A stretch of DNA of 64,000 bases, taken from assembly GCA_903632075.3 (NCBI GenBank), contig CAHIKZ030002090.1:1263501-1327500 (forward strand), given 5' to 3'. Shown piece after piece: positions 32,638-43,399 of the stretch. Under the pieces are notes generated by a model, which saw nothing but the letters and a program-made list of their open reading frames with translations, did not search any database and was not told where the DNA came from. Made by a program: the position numbers and the translations under genes. Every line of letters starts with the position of its first letter. Within the stretch, counting starts at the first letter, position 1. This stretch comes from Acanthosepion pharaonis (lineage: Eukaryota; Mollusca; Cephalopoda; Sepiida; Sepiidae).

Positions 32638-33142
32638 TTTTTGAACAGAAGTAGAGGAATATCTCTTATTTTCTGTTTTAGGATTGGGTTCACGGTTTCT
32701 TTTAAAGTCTACTTCCACACTAAATTTCTAACGTCTCCGCCTGAACTCTGAAATGTTATTCACTAATTAAATCTTGAACTCTTCATGTCTAGAGAATTAG
32801 CCGTTATCTTTCCTACATAGCTTCAAGAACACTTCTTTTTCTTTCGCTACTACAACACCACATAGTAACCCTATAACTTGAGATCAGGTTTTCACCTCTC
32901 CCCATCTTTTAGAACAGGAGTAGAGGTTTGTTCCTTGTTTCTTGTTTAGGGATGGCTTTTTGGTACCTTCTAAAGTCTATATTTCTAACGTCTCCGCCTG
33001 ATCTCTGAAATATTATTCACTAATCAAATCTTGACCGTTTCAAGTTTTAGAGTTAGCTGTTATTTTTCCCGGATACTCCAAGAACACTTCTTTTTCTTTC
33101 GCTAATAGAACACCACATAAAAACCCTTTAACTTGAGTAGCT
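32638..33142. repeat. Tandem duplication, unit about 270 bp
   Basis: Unit 1 (about 32638-32882) and unit 2 (about 32911-33142) share CTAACGTCTCCGCCTGA, GAACACTTCTTTTTCTTTCG and ACACCACATA in the same order. No coding or RNA feature recognised in the unit. Confidence 0.8.
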
Positions 33143-33249
33143 CTTGGACCTTGTATTGAATGAACATTAGTAAAAAAAAGAAGCTGTAAAAATTCAGTCA
33201 ATTAATCAAATGTATCAAGCTACTCTTAGTATATATAAAAGCGCCTTTA

Positions 33250-33455
33250 GGGCGCCTCTAGGCGATGTAATGCTTAGCAAGCTTGTGCCACATCTAAGCT
33301 ACGCTTGGAAAATCACTCGGGGTGCCTCGGCGTAGCGTAATGGTTAGCAAGTTTCTCTCGCTAGAACAATAACAACTGAGGATTAAATTCGATCCTCATT
33401 GGGTGCTCCATACATTCGGCCTTGTGCCACATTTAAGCTACGCTTAGAAATCAAT
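33250..33455 (+). mobile_element. tRNA-headed SINE family A, truncated plus full copy
   Basis: Copy one (33250-33317) has lost the interval between box A and the TGTGCCACATCTAAGC body. Copy two (33320-33455) has GTAATGGTTAGCAAG, TTCGATCC and GGCCTTGTGCCACAT. Tandem arrangement again. Confidence 0.82.
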
Positions 33456-34960
33456 ATAAAAACGTGTGTTGTAGAATGAGGTGTGTCAGATTATTTTGCT
33501 CAACCAATTTGATCGTATCCTGAGTTTTGTTCGATATGTGGGCTGCGTAAATTTAGCGGCGAGGCAAATGGAATCACTGAACAAGTTCAAACTGCCCTTT
33601 GGAAATATATGAACCTACGTCTTCTTTCCCAAATTAGTATTAAAATGGTAGAAAAGACTGGTCTCTATAGCCTACGGCAACTAACCAAATAGAAGGACAA
33701 CTTTGAATTCAAAATCGGGAAAGAGGCAACGCCTAACCACTCCACTGTCTTTCTCAAGAGGAGTAATGTCAAAAATGTCGGTAAATTATTAGGACTGCGG
33801 TCTCTATTCTAAACACTTTGTCATTGTCTGTTAGAATAGACTTGAGGCAACCTGGAGTAAGAAATGCTGAGACAAGTACAGTTACAGTTGTACTTAGTTT
33901 GATAGTGACTGTCTGCTTCTTTATTGTGACTGTACGCAGAATTGAGTAAATATGAGCTTAAATGATGTAGAAGTGGGCAAGACAGACAGCCAGACGAACG
34001 GATAAACAGAGCTTGGGTGTGTTAAAGTAATATAGATTTCGTAAAAATGTGACTGAGAGCGTTTGATAAACATATATGCAGACAGTCATATCGATTATAT
34101 AAGAGTTAGTAAAGTAGACAAAAATAGTGGGAAAATGTGACGTGTGTCTTCGTGTATACGAGTATATGAATAGTCATTAGTCTTTTGTTAATCTCTGTTT
34201 TTGTGTCTGGTTTTGTGTGTCTTTAAAATCAATATTATTCGCTACATACACAGGCATGCGCAATACGCTCAGGTAGAATATGTACACATTCGAATATATA
34301 GGTTCACAGCGTCTATCAGATAAGGAGACCAGTTCTTTAGATTTTTGCCATAACAGAAACCGTGTATCGTTCCAAGACTGAGCCTATGAGCTGGTGTCTA
34401 GGCCAAAGTACGTCTCCAATTTCGACTTGAAAAAGGCCAGAAAGAAATCGGCTATTAACTAGAGAAAGAAAAATATATACTACTTGTGTGTATGTGTGCG
34501 CGTATGCTTTTGTGTGTGTGTATGCGTGTGTATGTGTGCGTGTATGCGTGTGTATGTGTATGTGTGTGTATATGCGTATGTTTATGTGTGTGTGTATGTG
34601 TGTGTGTGTTTGTGTGTAAAGCGTGGGAACGGAAAAATATCTGAGTTGGTATCTAGGCACGCTGTACGCCTACTCTGAGTCAGAAGCTTCTCGACTTTCT
34701 CAAGACATGTCTCTCGTAGAAGGAAAACACTGTTATCATACAGCCGGCATCGTTTGAATCTAGTAATGTAGAACCAGTCATTTCTTTTCGAACAAATTTA
34801 TGCGAAATCACGGAGTGGGATTGCTTATGTGCAATATTTTTTCCGCACATAAAAAAAGGAAAAACGAACTTCAAGCACAGGTATAATTTGATTTATAGAT
34901 GACCATACGTGAAATTGAGACAGCCATCTTGTTTATGTGTGACTAGATGGTAAATTAGAT
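33456..34960. other. No gene recognised; TG-rich simple repeat at 34480-34620
   Basis: No coding motif found. The (TG/TATG) tract at about 34480-34620 reads as Val-Cys or Thr-His repeats in open frames and is not a gene. Confidence 0.5.
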
Positions 34961-35070
34961 AAGGTTTCCAAACGGTCCTCCATCCAAATACTGACCAGAG
35001 TCTGGGATGTACAGAAAGAGGACAAACATTGCTTAGTGCCACAAATGACGTTATAAAGAGGCATGATGGG
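34961..35070 (-). pseudogene. 5S rRNA-like sequence, 3' half recognisable
   Basis: The minus strand contains CTGGTCAGTATTTGGATGG followed by AGGACCGTTTGG, the counterpart of the 5S rRNA CTGGTTAGTACTTGGATGG and AGACCGCCTGG stretch. The 5' half is not recognisable with confidence. Probably a 5S-derived SINE head or a pseudogene. Confidence 0.55.
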
Positions 35071-35149
35071 CCCACGTCATATAAATGAAGAAGAATTGAT
35101 ACCAGCTAGACTTAAAAACTTTTATAGACACACACACACAGTATAAATA

Positions 35150-35300
35150 TGCTTAAATTCACCTTCATCCAACGGATTAGTGGCAGAATCTCCGACTGAC
35201 GCCAATTCAGTCGGGTTTCAATCCTAGCTAGGGGCAACCGGACGTCTGGTCACACTGATGAGCTGTGATACAGTGAAGCAGTCTGTCTGTGGATGACAAT
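35150..35300 (+). mobile_element. SINE-like repeat family C, copy 1
   Basis: Shares with 35450-35603 the order GCTTAAATTCACCTTCATCC, CCGACTGACGCCAATTCAGT, a box B-like GGGTTTCAATCC, then CACTGATGAGCTG and CAGTCTGTCTGT. The CCGACTGA/TCAGTCGG pair forms a short hairpin. tRNA-like but without a clear acceptor stem. Confidence 0.65.
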
Positions 35301-35449
35301 ATATATGCTCCTGAAAAATTTATATCGATTGAGCTCTCTGAGGAGGAAGGGTGGGTTTCTAAACAGTGACTATTGAGGCTAATAATGCAAGACTCTTCAT
35401 TAAATCGAATTGAGTTCCCCTAGTCGCTGTGTGTTTATCTAAAAATAAA

Positions 35450-35599
35450 TACGCTTAAATTCACCTTCATCCCTGCCGTGCACCACGGATTTGTGGTAGA
35501 ATCTCCGACTGACGCCAATTCAGTCGGGTTTCAATCCTAGCTAGAGCAACCAGACGTCTAGCGACACTGATGAGCTGCGAAACAGTCTGTCTGTATGAT

Positions 35600-35603
<4 letters not shown>
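35450..35603 (+). mobile_element. SINE-like repeat family C, copy 2
   Basis: Second copy, 300 bp downstream in the same orientation, followed by a TA array. It adds an 18-bp block (CTGCCGTGCACCACGGAT) missing from copy 1. Confidence 0.65.

Positions 35604-35604
<1 letters not shown>

Positions 35605-35661
<57 letters not shown>
35605..35661. repeat. (TA)n microsatellite between two repeats
   Basis: TA array joining SINE C to the PLE-type 3'-end repeat. Confidence 0.97.
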
Positions 35662-35663
<2 letters not shown>

Positions 35664-35876
35664 TGACCGTGTTTTAAAAAATGAAAACATTTTATAAAAT
35701 AAATATGCAACAAACTATTTCTTATTTAACAGCTAAAATATTTAATCCTTGAAAATGGCTAAATGTATAGCCGAAAGCGCTCGGATAAAAAGAACATTTG
35801 CAGAGTTTTATATAATTTATCAACTGAAAAGAAAAAAAATATTAGATCGCATGAGAAATTGTATAAAAAACTAAAC
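35662..35876 (+). mobile_element. PLE-type 3'-end repeat with hammerhead-like fold, copy 2
   Basis: Close relative of 10788-11003. The motif at 35742-35790 has stem I ATCC/GGAT, core TTGAAAA, stem II GGCTA-AATGTA-TAGCC, GAAA, stem III AGC/GCT and C at the would-be cleavage site. Stem II is fully Watson-Crick here. Confidence 0.65.
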
Positions 35877-35895
35877 TGATTAATTCCACAATTAT

Positions 35896-36085
35896 TTAAT
35901 ATATTTTCTGTTTATACGTTATTTTTATAGATATAATTTATTGAAGTAAATAGTCTGTTTTTTTTTTTTTTTAAATTAAACTACATTTACCGGCATGAAT
36001 GTTTAATTAAAAAACAGAGCATCTAATTAAATAAATTGTATCTATAAAAATAACGTACAAACAGAAAATATATTAAATAAGTGTC
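35896..36085. mobile_element. Inverted duplication of a SINE D tail
   Basis: The left arm runs TTATTTAATATATTTTCTGT...GTCTGTTTTTT. The right arm is its imperfect complement, AAAAAACAGAGC...AATATATTAAATAA, around ACATTTACCGGCATGAATG. A single-arm copy lies at 52915-52990. The parts match the tail of SINE D copies at 36190 and 53310. Confidence 0.65.
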
Positions 36086-36189
36086 GGACTTAATCCATTT
36101 CATAATATGTTCTCATTGTTTACGTTAACATGTTTCGTTAGCAGAAATGATCGATCGAAAAAACAGTAATTCGGACATTGCTAACCAGA

Positions 36190-36345
36190 CGCTTCTCTGT
36201 GGCTGAATGGTTAACAGCATGTCAGATCAAATAACGGTTCCATTAGGGTTACAGATTCGATTACTTTTGGAGAACGCACATCTTCTACGAAATTTCTCTC
36301 ACATTCAGACCGGTAAATGTCATTATTACTGTTTAATTAAAAAAA
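36190..36345 (+). mobile_element. tRNA-headed SINE family D
   Basis: Head with CTGTGGCTGAATGG (box A-like) and ACAGATTCGATTAC (box B-like). Then a body with TTCTACGAAATTTCTCTCAC, ATTCAGACCGGTAAATG and AACAGAGC. The body recurs at 46895-47060, 52990-53060 (minus) and 53335-53430. Confidence 0.68.
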
Positions 36346-37395
36346 ACAGAGCGCTTAAATTACACATATAAAAATAACCAATGAAAAAAAAAATTCGTGT
36401 GTGTTAATTTATTGCTTGAACCTGATTTTAATGGCTAAACGTATTTGAGTAGATGCTCTGTTTATTTATTAAACAGTTTATTTATTTATTTACGTCATTA
36501 GATCTAGCGTACTTTTGATCTCTTGGCCACTAAGGACCAACCGGCTAAAGCAAATTCAGAATAGCAATTTTGAACACAAACATTTCCTGATTCTCGAAAT
36601 ATACATTTTTGATCAGTTTCATATCCTAATGTAAACAAAGTAAATTTTCAGGAATTTATCAATCTGACATAATTTAATTTATTACGTAAACATTATTTTT
36701 AATAGATACTCATATTTAAGTAGATGCCCTGTTTATTTATTAAACAGTTTATTTATTTCCATCTGCCGGCCTGAATATTCGAGAGATCTTAGAAAAATAT
36801 GAGCTCTCCGCATATCCCAGTTTTTTTTGTTTGTTTGTGTGTGTGTGTGTGTGTCTACACATTACTAACTATAGTGCTTCAGTTGATGTTCTTATTAGTT
36901 TGCATAAGTAACCCCAAAAGAAATCTTTGTAGGAAAAATACCAGATATTTATCTGGAATTTTTCCTACAACGATTGCTTTTTCCCACCATTTAAAAGAAC
37001 TTCCTGTTTACTCAGTCGTGAATTGAAATAATGATGAAATCAGCGACAGCTTCAATTAATGAAACTCTGCATAATTTCACCCTTTCTAAAGCATTTGAGC
37101 GACACGTGCCTTTGACAGATTCAATGGGAGGATGAGGGAGAAGTGGCTTTTAAGGATATATTACTCTGAAAATGGCGGCAATTAGATCGAGTATCCGCTC
37201 GCCAAAAGAAATTTTGTAAACTATTTTTTACAGTAATGAAAATGACATTCGGTTAATTGGAGAAAAATTTATGCATTTAAATGCATAAAAGCAAAAGATG
37301 GTTTGCTATCAGTCCCCTTAATGAGTGGATACATTCTCCGAAAAACTCAGAGTAGGGACAGATAAGTGAACATTTAATTTTATTTATTTGTTGTT

Positions 37396-37399
<4 letters not shown>
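36346..37399. other. SINE D fragments, otherwise no feature
   Basis: Tail fragments similar to SINE D (GTAGATGCTCTGTTTATTTA) recur at about 36450 and 36720 with CCGGCCTGAATATTCGAGA at 36766. A TG run lies at 36838-36852. Nothing recognised from 36860 to 37399. Confidence 0.5.

Positions 37400-37466
<67 letters not shown>
37400..37466. repeat. (TA)n microsatellite
   Basis: Pure TA array. Confidence 0.97.
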
Positions 37467-37589
37467 CTTTGAATTTCAAACACGACTAAATAGAATTCAG
37501 AATACAGATGTTAAGTGTGGGGCTAGTTATCCAACCCAGTAGAATTGAAGTAATCTCACTAAAGAAAGGCACTTGTAGCACAAGGCACT

Positions 37590-37632
37590 AGATAGCACAC
37601 ACACCCACACAGACGCACACACACACAATTGT

Positions 37633-37704
<72 letters not shown>

Positions 37705-37773
37705 TATCTATATATCTACGTATCGCTCTCTCTCTATCTATCTATCTATCTAGCTACCTAGCTAGCTAACGAG

Positions 37774-37819
<46 letters not shown>

Positions 37820-37850
37820 CTCGCTCTCTCTATATATATAAATATAGAAA
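37590..37850. repeat. Compound (CA)n, (TA)n, (CTAT)n repeats
   Basis: CA-rich 37595-37660, TA 37660-37702, CTAT tetranucleotides with CTAG/CTAC variants 37725-37822, then a short palindromic CTCTCT...AGAGAG stretch. Confidence 0.93.
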
Positions 37851-38047
37851 GAGAGATGTTGATATATACGCTTTGTCAGATTTTGTTATGGAAGTCAATG
37901 ATTTCATAATAAAAAATCTTGAAAATTGATTGATTTGTTTTTTATGACTTATCAACCTTTTGCTAGTTATTTAAAGCCAGAAAATATTTTTAGATTATTA
38001 GAATATTTTGGGGATCATAATGATTTACCGATAGTTGAGGGAGAGAA

Positions 38048-38170
38048 GTGGTGGATTCATACCTTTCCCAAGGATATTTGCGCGTAAGCGAATGTAACGA
38101 ACCCAACTGGAATTGGAACTCGGAGAGCTAAGTTCCAGTTTTCGATCCGTTATCTCTTATATCACGGGCC
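38048..38170 (-). mobile_element. tRNA-headed SINE family B, minus copy next to a 5S-like head
   Basis: The minus strand reads GGGCCCGTGATATAAGAG, ATAACGGATCG, CTCTCCGAGTTCCAATTCC (box B region), TCGTTACATTCGCTTACG and AAAGGTATGAATCC, matching family B. On the same strand it directly follows the 5S-like sequence 38296-38174, so the pair may be one composite element. Confidence 0.68.
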
Positions 38171-38173
38171 CAT

Positions 38174-38296
38174 CCAAGATTACAGCATCTGGTATTGCCA
38201 AGCGGTCGTCCATCTAGATACAGACCAGCCTCGATGTTGCGTAATGTCAGTGATCGTACGAGTACCAGTGTTTCAACGTCATACGGCCGTAAGCCA
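38174..38296 (-). pseudogene. Near full-length 5S rRNA-like sequence
   Basis: The minus strand starts GCTTACGGCCGTATGACG, has GAAACACTGGTACTCGTACG, then GCTGGTCTGTATCTAGATGG and ACGACCGCTTGGCAATACC, and ends CTGTAATCTT. These align in order with 5S rRNA from its 5' GCCTACGGCCATACCACG to its 3' CTGTAGGCTT. About 123 bp, against about 120 for 5S. Too diverged for a working gene and joined to a tRNA-like SINE, so a 5S-derived SINE head or pseudogene. Confidence 0.78.
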
Positions 38297-38299
38297 AAA

Positions 38300-38594
38300 A
38301 CTCTTGTAAAAGTTTCCGAATATACTTAAACTAAGCAATATGTTATGAGAATTTCTGTATATGTATACTATTATTATTAGGTAAAAAAAACATTGATAAT
38401 AATTTATATTGTTAGGTGCCAAATTTTAAAACAGCCAAACTTTGTTATGAATGAATCCAAACGATATAGGTCACAGAAACATATTTTATTAACAAAATAT
38501 TCCATAGAACTGAATACATTTTTATTTCATTACTTTACATGTTAATACAAGTTTCTTGACCTTAGATAACGTCAATCGGGTATTTTTTTTTATT
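38300..38594. other. No feature recognised
   Basis: AT-rich; may include the 3' end of the Tc1-like relic that follows on the minus strand. Confidence 0.4.
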
Positions 38595-38910
38595 CATTGA
38601 TTTTATTAAGGTCTCTCCTATTGTGAATTTAGCATTACTTTTAGCTGTTTTTATTGCTTCTCAGAAGTTTTCTTTGTTAGAATAGTTTTCCGTTTTTCTA
38701 TGCATCTCTTTTCATGATAGACCACGTGTTTTCTGTTGGATTAATATCTGAAGAGGCTGGCGGGGTATTCAGTTAATTTGGTTTCTTCGAAATATATTTT
38801 GGCAAGGTGGACTTTGTCGCATATGAAGCAGCATTGTCTTGCATGAATATACTCCTTAGCGTAAAGCGCCTTTGGTGTGAGCTGTACACTTGATAAACGT
38901 CGAACCACTT
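38595..38910 (-). pseudogene. Tc1-like transposase, C-terminal catalytic fragment
   Basis: The minus strand encodes FMQDNAASYATKSTLPKY, then after a frame change a PPASSDINPTENTWSIMKRD stretch (about 38850-38700). QDN holds the second catalytic Asp of the DDE triad. The INPTENTW block has the final Glu within NPxEN. A decayed tail follows to about 38595. Related to, but not identical with, the relic at 42010-42615. Upstream sequence to about 39020 may be decayed transposase but is not clear. Confidence 0.75.
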
Positions 38911-40028
38911 ATATTCTCAGCCTTAATCCGTGACGCCATCATAGGCTTTGAAGACGTCTACAGTTTTACTGCCTACTATTACCTTATGCTGTGTTAGTTT
39001 TATCGACTATAAATAGATTCATAAACACATTTGACACAAAATAGCTTTGTTTTTACTATTTCAAAGAACTGTTAAATGTTAAATATAAAAATAAAAGTCG
39101 TCGGCTTCAAAACAGATTGTGTTCAAATGACATTTAACGAGTGAGATTTCGCAGTGTCAGCTTATTTAGACAGTCGATTTATTACGTTAACATTTTTATA
39201 AAGTTCTCCATTAAGAGCTATTGTTATAATTTAATGGGAAAACGAAAGCAAAGTCATGCTACATACTCAACTGAGGGTTTCCTTTTAAATAATATTTCCA
39301 TAGAATGTTTATGCAACGGAATTGGAACAACTGCAGACAGCAGACTGGCGTTTTTGAGTTAGTATCTTGCAGTCAACCAAGCTCTGTTTTTGCTTCTTAG
39401 TAAATTAGCCATTCCGAAGATACAGTAAAACCGTAACGTGTATAAGAATGAAGTAAGTAATAAGAATTATCTTTTTTGATGGCTGGATGGTAGATTTTAT
39501 TGACATTGAATTGATCGTTAGAGAGGAGAAATTTATTTGTTAAATTCAAGATGGCTTTTTCTGTTTTATTTTCCTTTCTTCATTTTTTTCTTTCACAGTG
39601 TCATTTTTTCTTCCCATCTTTTTCTACTTCGTTTCTTTTCCTTTTTTCTTTCAATTTATTTTCTGTTTCATTCATTGTTTAGCTCTAGTGATAGATCATT
39701 ACGTCTTGAGGAACCAAGGGCAATGACAATAGGCCATTTAAAAAAAAACCCCAAAAAACTGAATCCTACTTGGAGAACACTCTCAACAAACGAACGATTG
39801 CCAATACGAAATACAGGACCCTCTTTCATCGCAAAGACAAGATTATTCATTTGTACTACCGAACAGACATCAAGAGACATTGCTAGAAATTGGAATTAAT
39901 CGAAGTAAAAGTAATGCGACAATCAAATGAGCCACATACGTTCAACATGGTCGCACAATGCCAAAATAGACATCTTTGGGCTGGGATGCTGGATGGCTTC
40001 CTCTTTAGGAAGTGAAGAAACCTGATGA
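38911..40028. other. No gene recognised
   Basis: Possible further Tc1 debris to about 39020. A T-rich run occupies 39545-39680. Open frames at 39537-39899 have no motif. Confidence 0.45.
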
Positions 40029-40031
40029 TCG

Positions 40032-40092
<61 letters not shown>
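40029..40092. repeat. (GAT)n microsatellite
   Basis: Pure trinucleotide array of about 20 units. Confidence 0.97.
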
Positions 40093-40564
40093 AAAGTACA
40101 AATATTTTACGGGTTCATTTTATTCAGCATAACCACGGAATTTTATTAGTTTTTACGATACAGATATTTCTAGATCTGTCATCAAAGGCATGAACTCATC
40201 TCAATCCACAGAAAACAAGTAGCGTTTAGGAAAGATGTTCTTGGTCATTAAACAACATACATTTTTAGTTTGTTTTAGAGCGAAAAGTTCTCCTAGATAA
40301 ATTGTTCCCAGTAAAGAATTGTGCAAAACAAGTCATTTTTTGCTTTGGTCAGTAAGGTTTCAAACAACATATTTTACTGACTCATACACTTTTTCGACAC
40401 TTGCTAAGGATTACACCGAAATTGATAAACATTGCCGGAAATAATGAGATGTAGAATTATTATTATTATTATTTTTATTATTCAGGATATTGTTTCAATT
40501 GATATTTTCATAATTGCTTATCACAAAGTCTCTACCACAAGGTTTTTTATTGTCGTATGCGCTC
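40093..40564. other. No feature recognised
   Basis: AT-rich; a short (ATT)n lies at 40455-40475. Confidence 0.45.
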
Positions 40565-41290
40565 TATCTCATTGTTTCTACTGTAGTACAGTCGTTTCTA
40601 TTGTATTATGCGGTCTACGACAATTTTTTCTATTGTAGTACGCGGTCTACCATAATATTTCTCTTGTATTATGCTGTCTACGACGATGTTTTATTGTAGT
40701 ACGCGGTCTATCATAATATTTCCCATGTATTATGCTGTCTACGACAATGTTTTATTGTAGTACGCGGTCTACCATAATATTTCTCTAGTAGTATGCGGTG
40801 TACGAGAATGTTTTATTGTAGTACGCGGTCTACCATAATATTTCTCTAGTAGTATGCGGTGTACGAAAATGTTTTATTGTAGTACGCGGTCTACCATAAT
40901 ATTTCTCTAGTAGTATGCGGTGTACGAGAATGTTTTATTGTAGTACGCGGTCTACCATAATATTTCTCTAGTAGTATGCGGTGTACGAGAATGTTTTATT
41001 GTAGTACGCGGTCTACCATAATATTTCTCTAGTAGTATGCGGTGTACGAGAATGTTTTATTGTAGTACGCGGTCTACCATAATATTTCCCATGTATTATG
41101 CTGTCTACGACAATGTTTTATTGTAGTACGCGGTCTATCATGATATTTCTCTAGTAGTATGCGGTCTACGACAATATGTTATTGTAGCACGCTGCCTACC
41201 ATAATATTTCTCTAGTAGTATGCGGTCTACGAGTATGTTTTATTGTAGTATGCGGTCTACAACGTTGTTTTTATTGTAATATGTAGTCTA
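40565..41290. repeat. Minisatellite of about 30-bp monomers in a 61-bp dimer
   Basis: Two alternating monomers, TTTTATTGTAGTACGCGGTC and ATATTTCTCTAGTAGTATGC types, make a higher-order unit of 61 bp. It is nearly identical through 40770-41080, with more diverged monomers at both ends. Confidence 0.93.
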
Positions 41291-42009
41291 CAACTTTCAA
41301 AAAATCAATTGTCTCATACCTTTTCCTTAATTCCTGTTCTTTTATTGGTTCCGCTCGTTAATAATGTTTTCTTTTTGTCATATTCTCTCACATTCAATAA
41401 CCCCTTGCGTCTTAGTGGCTTTATTGCCTTGCTTAGAATGAAATAAATTAAAAAATCTTAAACAAGTTTCAGAAATACATATGCAAAGACTTCAATGGAA
41501 ATGAGAGTTCGATAAAATTATTTGGTAATCATCTTAGTATTTTGTCCCTTCAATTTAGTTTGAATGTTTTATTCGGGTCCAAATGCACAGACCATATTAT
41601 TTTATTCGGTATTATCTATAGGATATTAACATAGCCCCGTGTTTCAAGCTTCCGTATTTAAGCGTGTAAAATAAAACGTGTCGACATTACAACTTGTCAG
41701 AGCGGGTGAAGTTACCCTCGAATAAAAAGGCGATCAGTAGCATCGGTAAATGGAAGTTTCAAAAAGTTCAATACAGATCATCGATCGGTCACAGACACTT
41801 TGGAATTCTTTCAGTCGTAAAATATCCAGGAATGCATAGATAAGGCTCCGAAATTAATTGAAAATGCTTCGTGCATGTGGAAACCTGGACACAATCCCTA
41901 CACACACAAATACACATGCCTAAAACATGCACAGACAAATATACACACACACAAACACGCATACAACAGTTTGTATTGCTTCCTAGAGATCTTTTTAGTA
42001 TGAATTTTG
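41291..42009. other. No feature recognised
   Basis: AT-rich DNA with a CA-rich tract at 41895-41965. No motif found. Confidence 0.45.
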
Positions 42010-42615
42010 TTTTCCTTTCTTATATTCAGCTTTTTTAATAATGCACCATAATTCTTTTATTGGATGAATATCTGGAGAAGCAGGGAAGTCATTTCATTAA
42101 TTTGTTTTCTAGGCCACATTTTTGGCAAGGTGGGCAATAGCCAGCTTTGCAGAATGTGAAAGAGCATTGCCTTGCATGCCAAATGCCTGAAAATTCTTGA
42201 TTTTGACCATGGTCGGAGTCGTGACCTGCACGACTGAAAAATATCCTTCAATAATTCTTGGAATTTAGTTAATTCGATAAAGGGCCTTAAATCTTAAGAC
42301 CTACAGTAACCAGGAAAACATTACTACATCATCCCCTACTGTCTTTTCAAACATGTTTCTTGATTACATTCATGAAGGACCTAACCTTTAGCCTAGCCAT
42401 CAGGTTCAACCAATGTAGCTCTATATTCATCATTAAATATTATATTTTAGAAAGCAGTTTTCATGAAATTCATTACGAAAATTTCGCACTTCTCTCTGCG
42501 ATGTTTATTTAGTTTAGTTCCTCTTATGCCTTTAACTAATGTTCTTAATATTCGGCGACATTGTTTCTCTCTGTTTACCTTAGCAAAACTATTTTTCTTG
42601 TTTGTTACACTTCTT
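42010..42615 (-). pseudogene. Tc1-like transposase relic
   Basis: The minus strand, over several frames, gives the middle and end of a Tc1-type transposase: FNDEYRATLVEPDG and VLHECNQETCLKRQ (about 42440-42320), then KNQEFSGIWHARQ...NALSHSAKLAIAHLAKNV (about 42215-42120). PASPDIHPIKELWCIIKKAE follows (about 42085-42020). The first catalytic Asp (NDE block) is visible. The second (usually QDN) is mutated in this copy, reading QGN. The last Glu (usually NPIENLW) is likewise altered to HPIKELW. Dead element, TIRs not located. Confidence 0.8.
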
Positions 42616-42631
42616 TTTTATATTCATAAAT

Positions 42632-43281
42632 TGTTATGGTCCAGTTCCTTGTACCACGGTGATAGCCCAAGGTAGAACCAATAAAGAAGAACTCGGACAC
42701 GGATATGGAATAACACAGATATATTACAAACAGGAATATATACAGAGAGGTAGAAAAGTGTTAGTACGAACAATCAGGTTTAGTAGTAATTGTCTGAACG
42801 CGACTCTATTTCGGACTGCCTCTGACTCGACTGACTGACTCGCTCACACTGACTGACTGACAGACTCCTGACGGACTTCACTCCAGACTTCAGACTGAAC
42901 TCAGACTTCAGACTGAACTCCAGATTTCAGACAGAACTCTCAGACTTCAGACGGAACGGTATTTAATCATCACCCCCACGAGGGGATCATGTGGCACAAG
43001 GCCGGTTTAACGTGGGATTTCCGAGCCCGTGGGCTCGGCCAAAAATATGCCCTTTGAACCCGTATAAACGGGTTCAGGGTCGGTTTACCTCCCCGAAAGA
43101 GACTCCAGCCTTCGGCGTAGCCTCGTTCGGGTTCCTCCCCACTCGAAGGCAGAGAGTTCAACCGATCAGCCGGTGAGCCGGTCGCCCGACTTCAGACTGA
43201 ACTCTCTGCTTCCTCTTAAGGCGCAGTATTTATTACGTATGGAATAGTCCATTATGTTCTTATGGGTAAGGTCCCATAACA
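42632..43281. mobile_element. Probable solo LTR, 650 bp, with TGTTATGG...CCATAACA ends
   Basis: The sequence starts TGTTATGGTCC and ends GGTCCCATAACA, giving inverted termini that begin TG and end CA as in LTRs. Flanks are TAAAT on the left and TAAAG on the right, a 4 of 5 match as expected for an aged 5-bp target duplication. Internally there are GACT-rich short repeats (42830-42955) and a nested GC-rich SINE-like insert. No internal retroelement genes are present, hence solo. Orientation is not determined: AATAAA occurs near 42680 on the plus strand. Confidence 0.6.
42985..43190 (-). mobile_element. GC-rich SINE-like repeat family E, nested in the LTR
   Basis: The minus strand shares with 53070-53285 (plus) GAGGAACCxGAACGAGGCT, TCxGGGGAGGTAxAC, TTGGCCGAGCC, GGGCTCGG and GGCCTTGTGCCACATG. 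The last string is also the body core of SINE family A. It interrupts a run of GACTTCAGACTGAACTC repeats that continues on both sides. Confidence 0.68.
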
Positions 43282-43399
43282 TAAAGACAGTTTTTTCTTG
43301 TTCTGACGGTGATTTCAATTTATTTTACATTATGATACATGTCTAAAATCTTTGAAAATTTCAGTATTGTGTTTCCATCACTAAATAAGATTCTAAATT

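Noticed and set aside
34484..34678. Cys-Val-rich small protein
   Set aside because: Arises from TG/TATG simple repeat.
35255..35603. Hammerhead ribozyme in SINE family C (CACTGATGAGCTG)
   Set aside because: CTGATGA is present in both copies, but stem II is lacking and GAAA is intact in only one, with no supporting stem I or III.
38174..38296. Functional 5S rRNA gene
   Set aside because: Too many substitutions in conserved positions and fused to a tRNA-like SINE.
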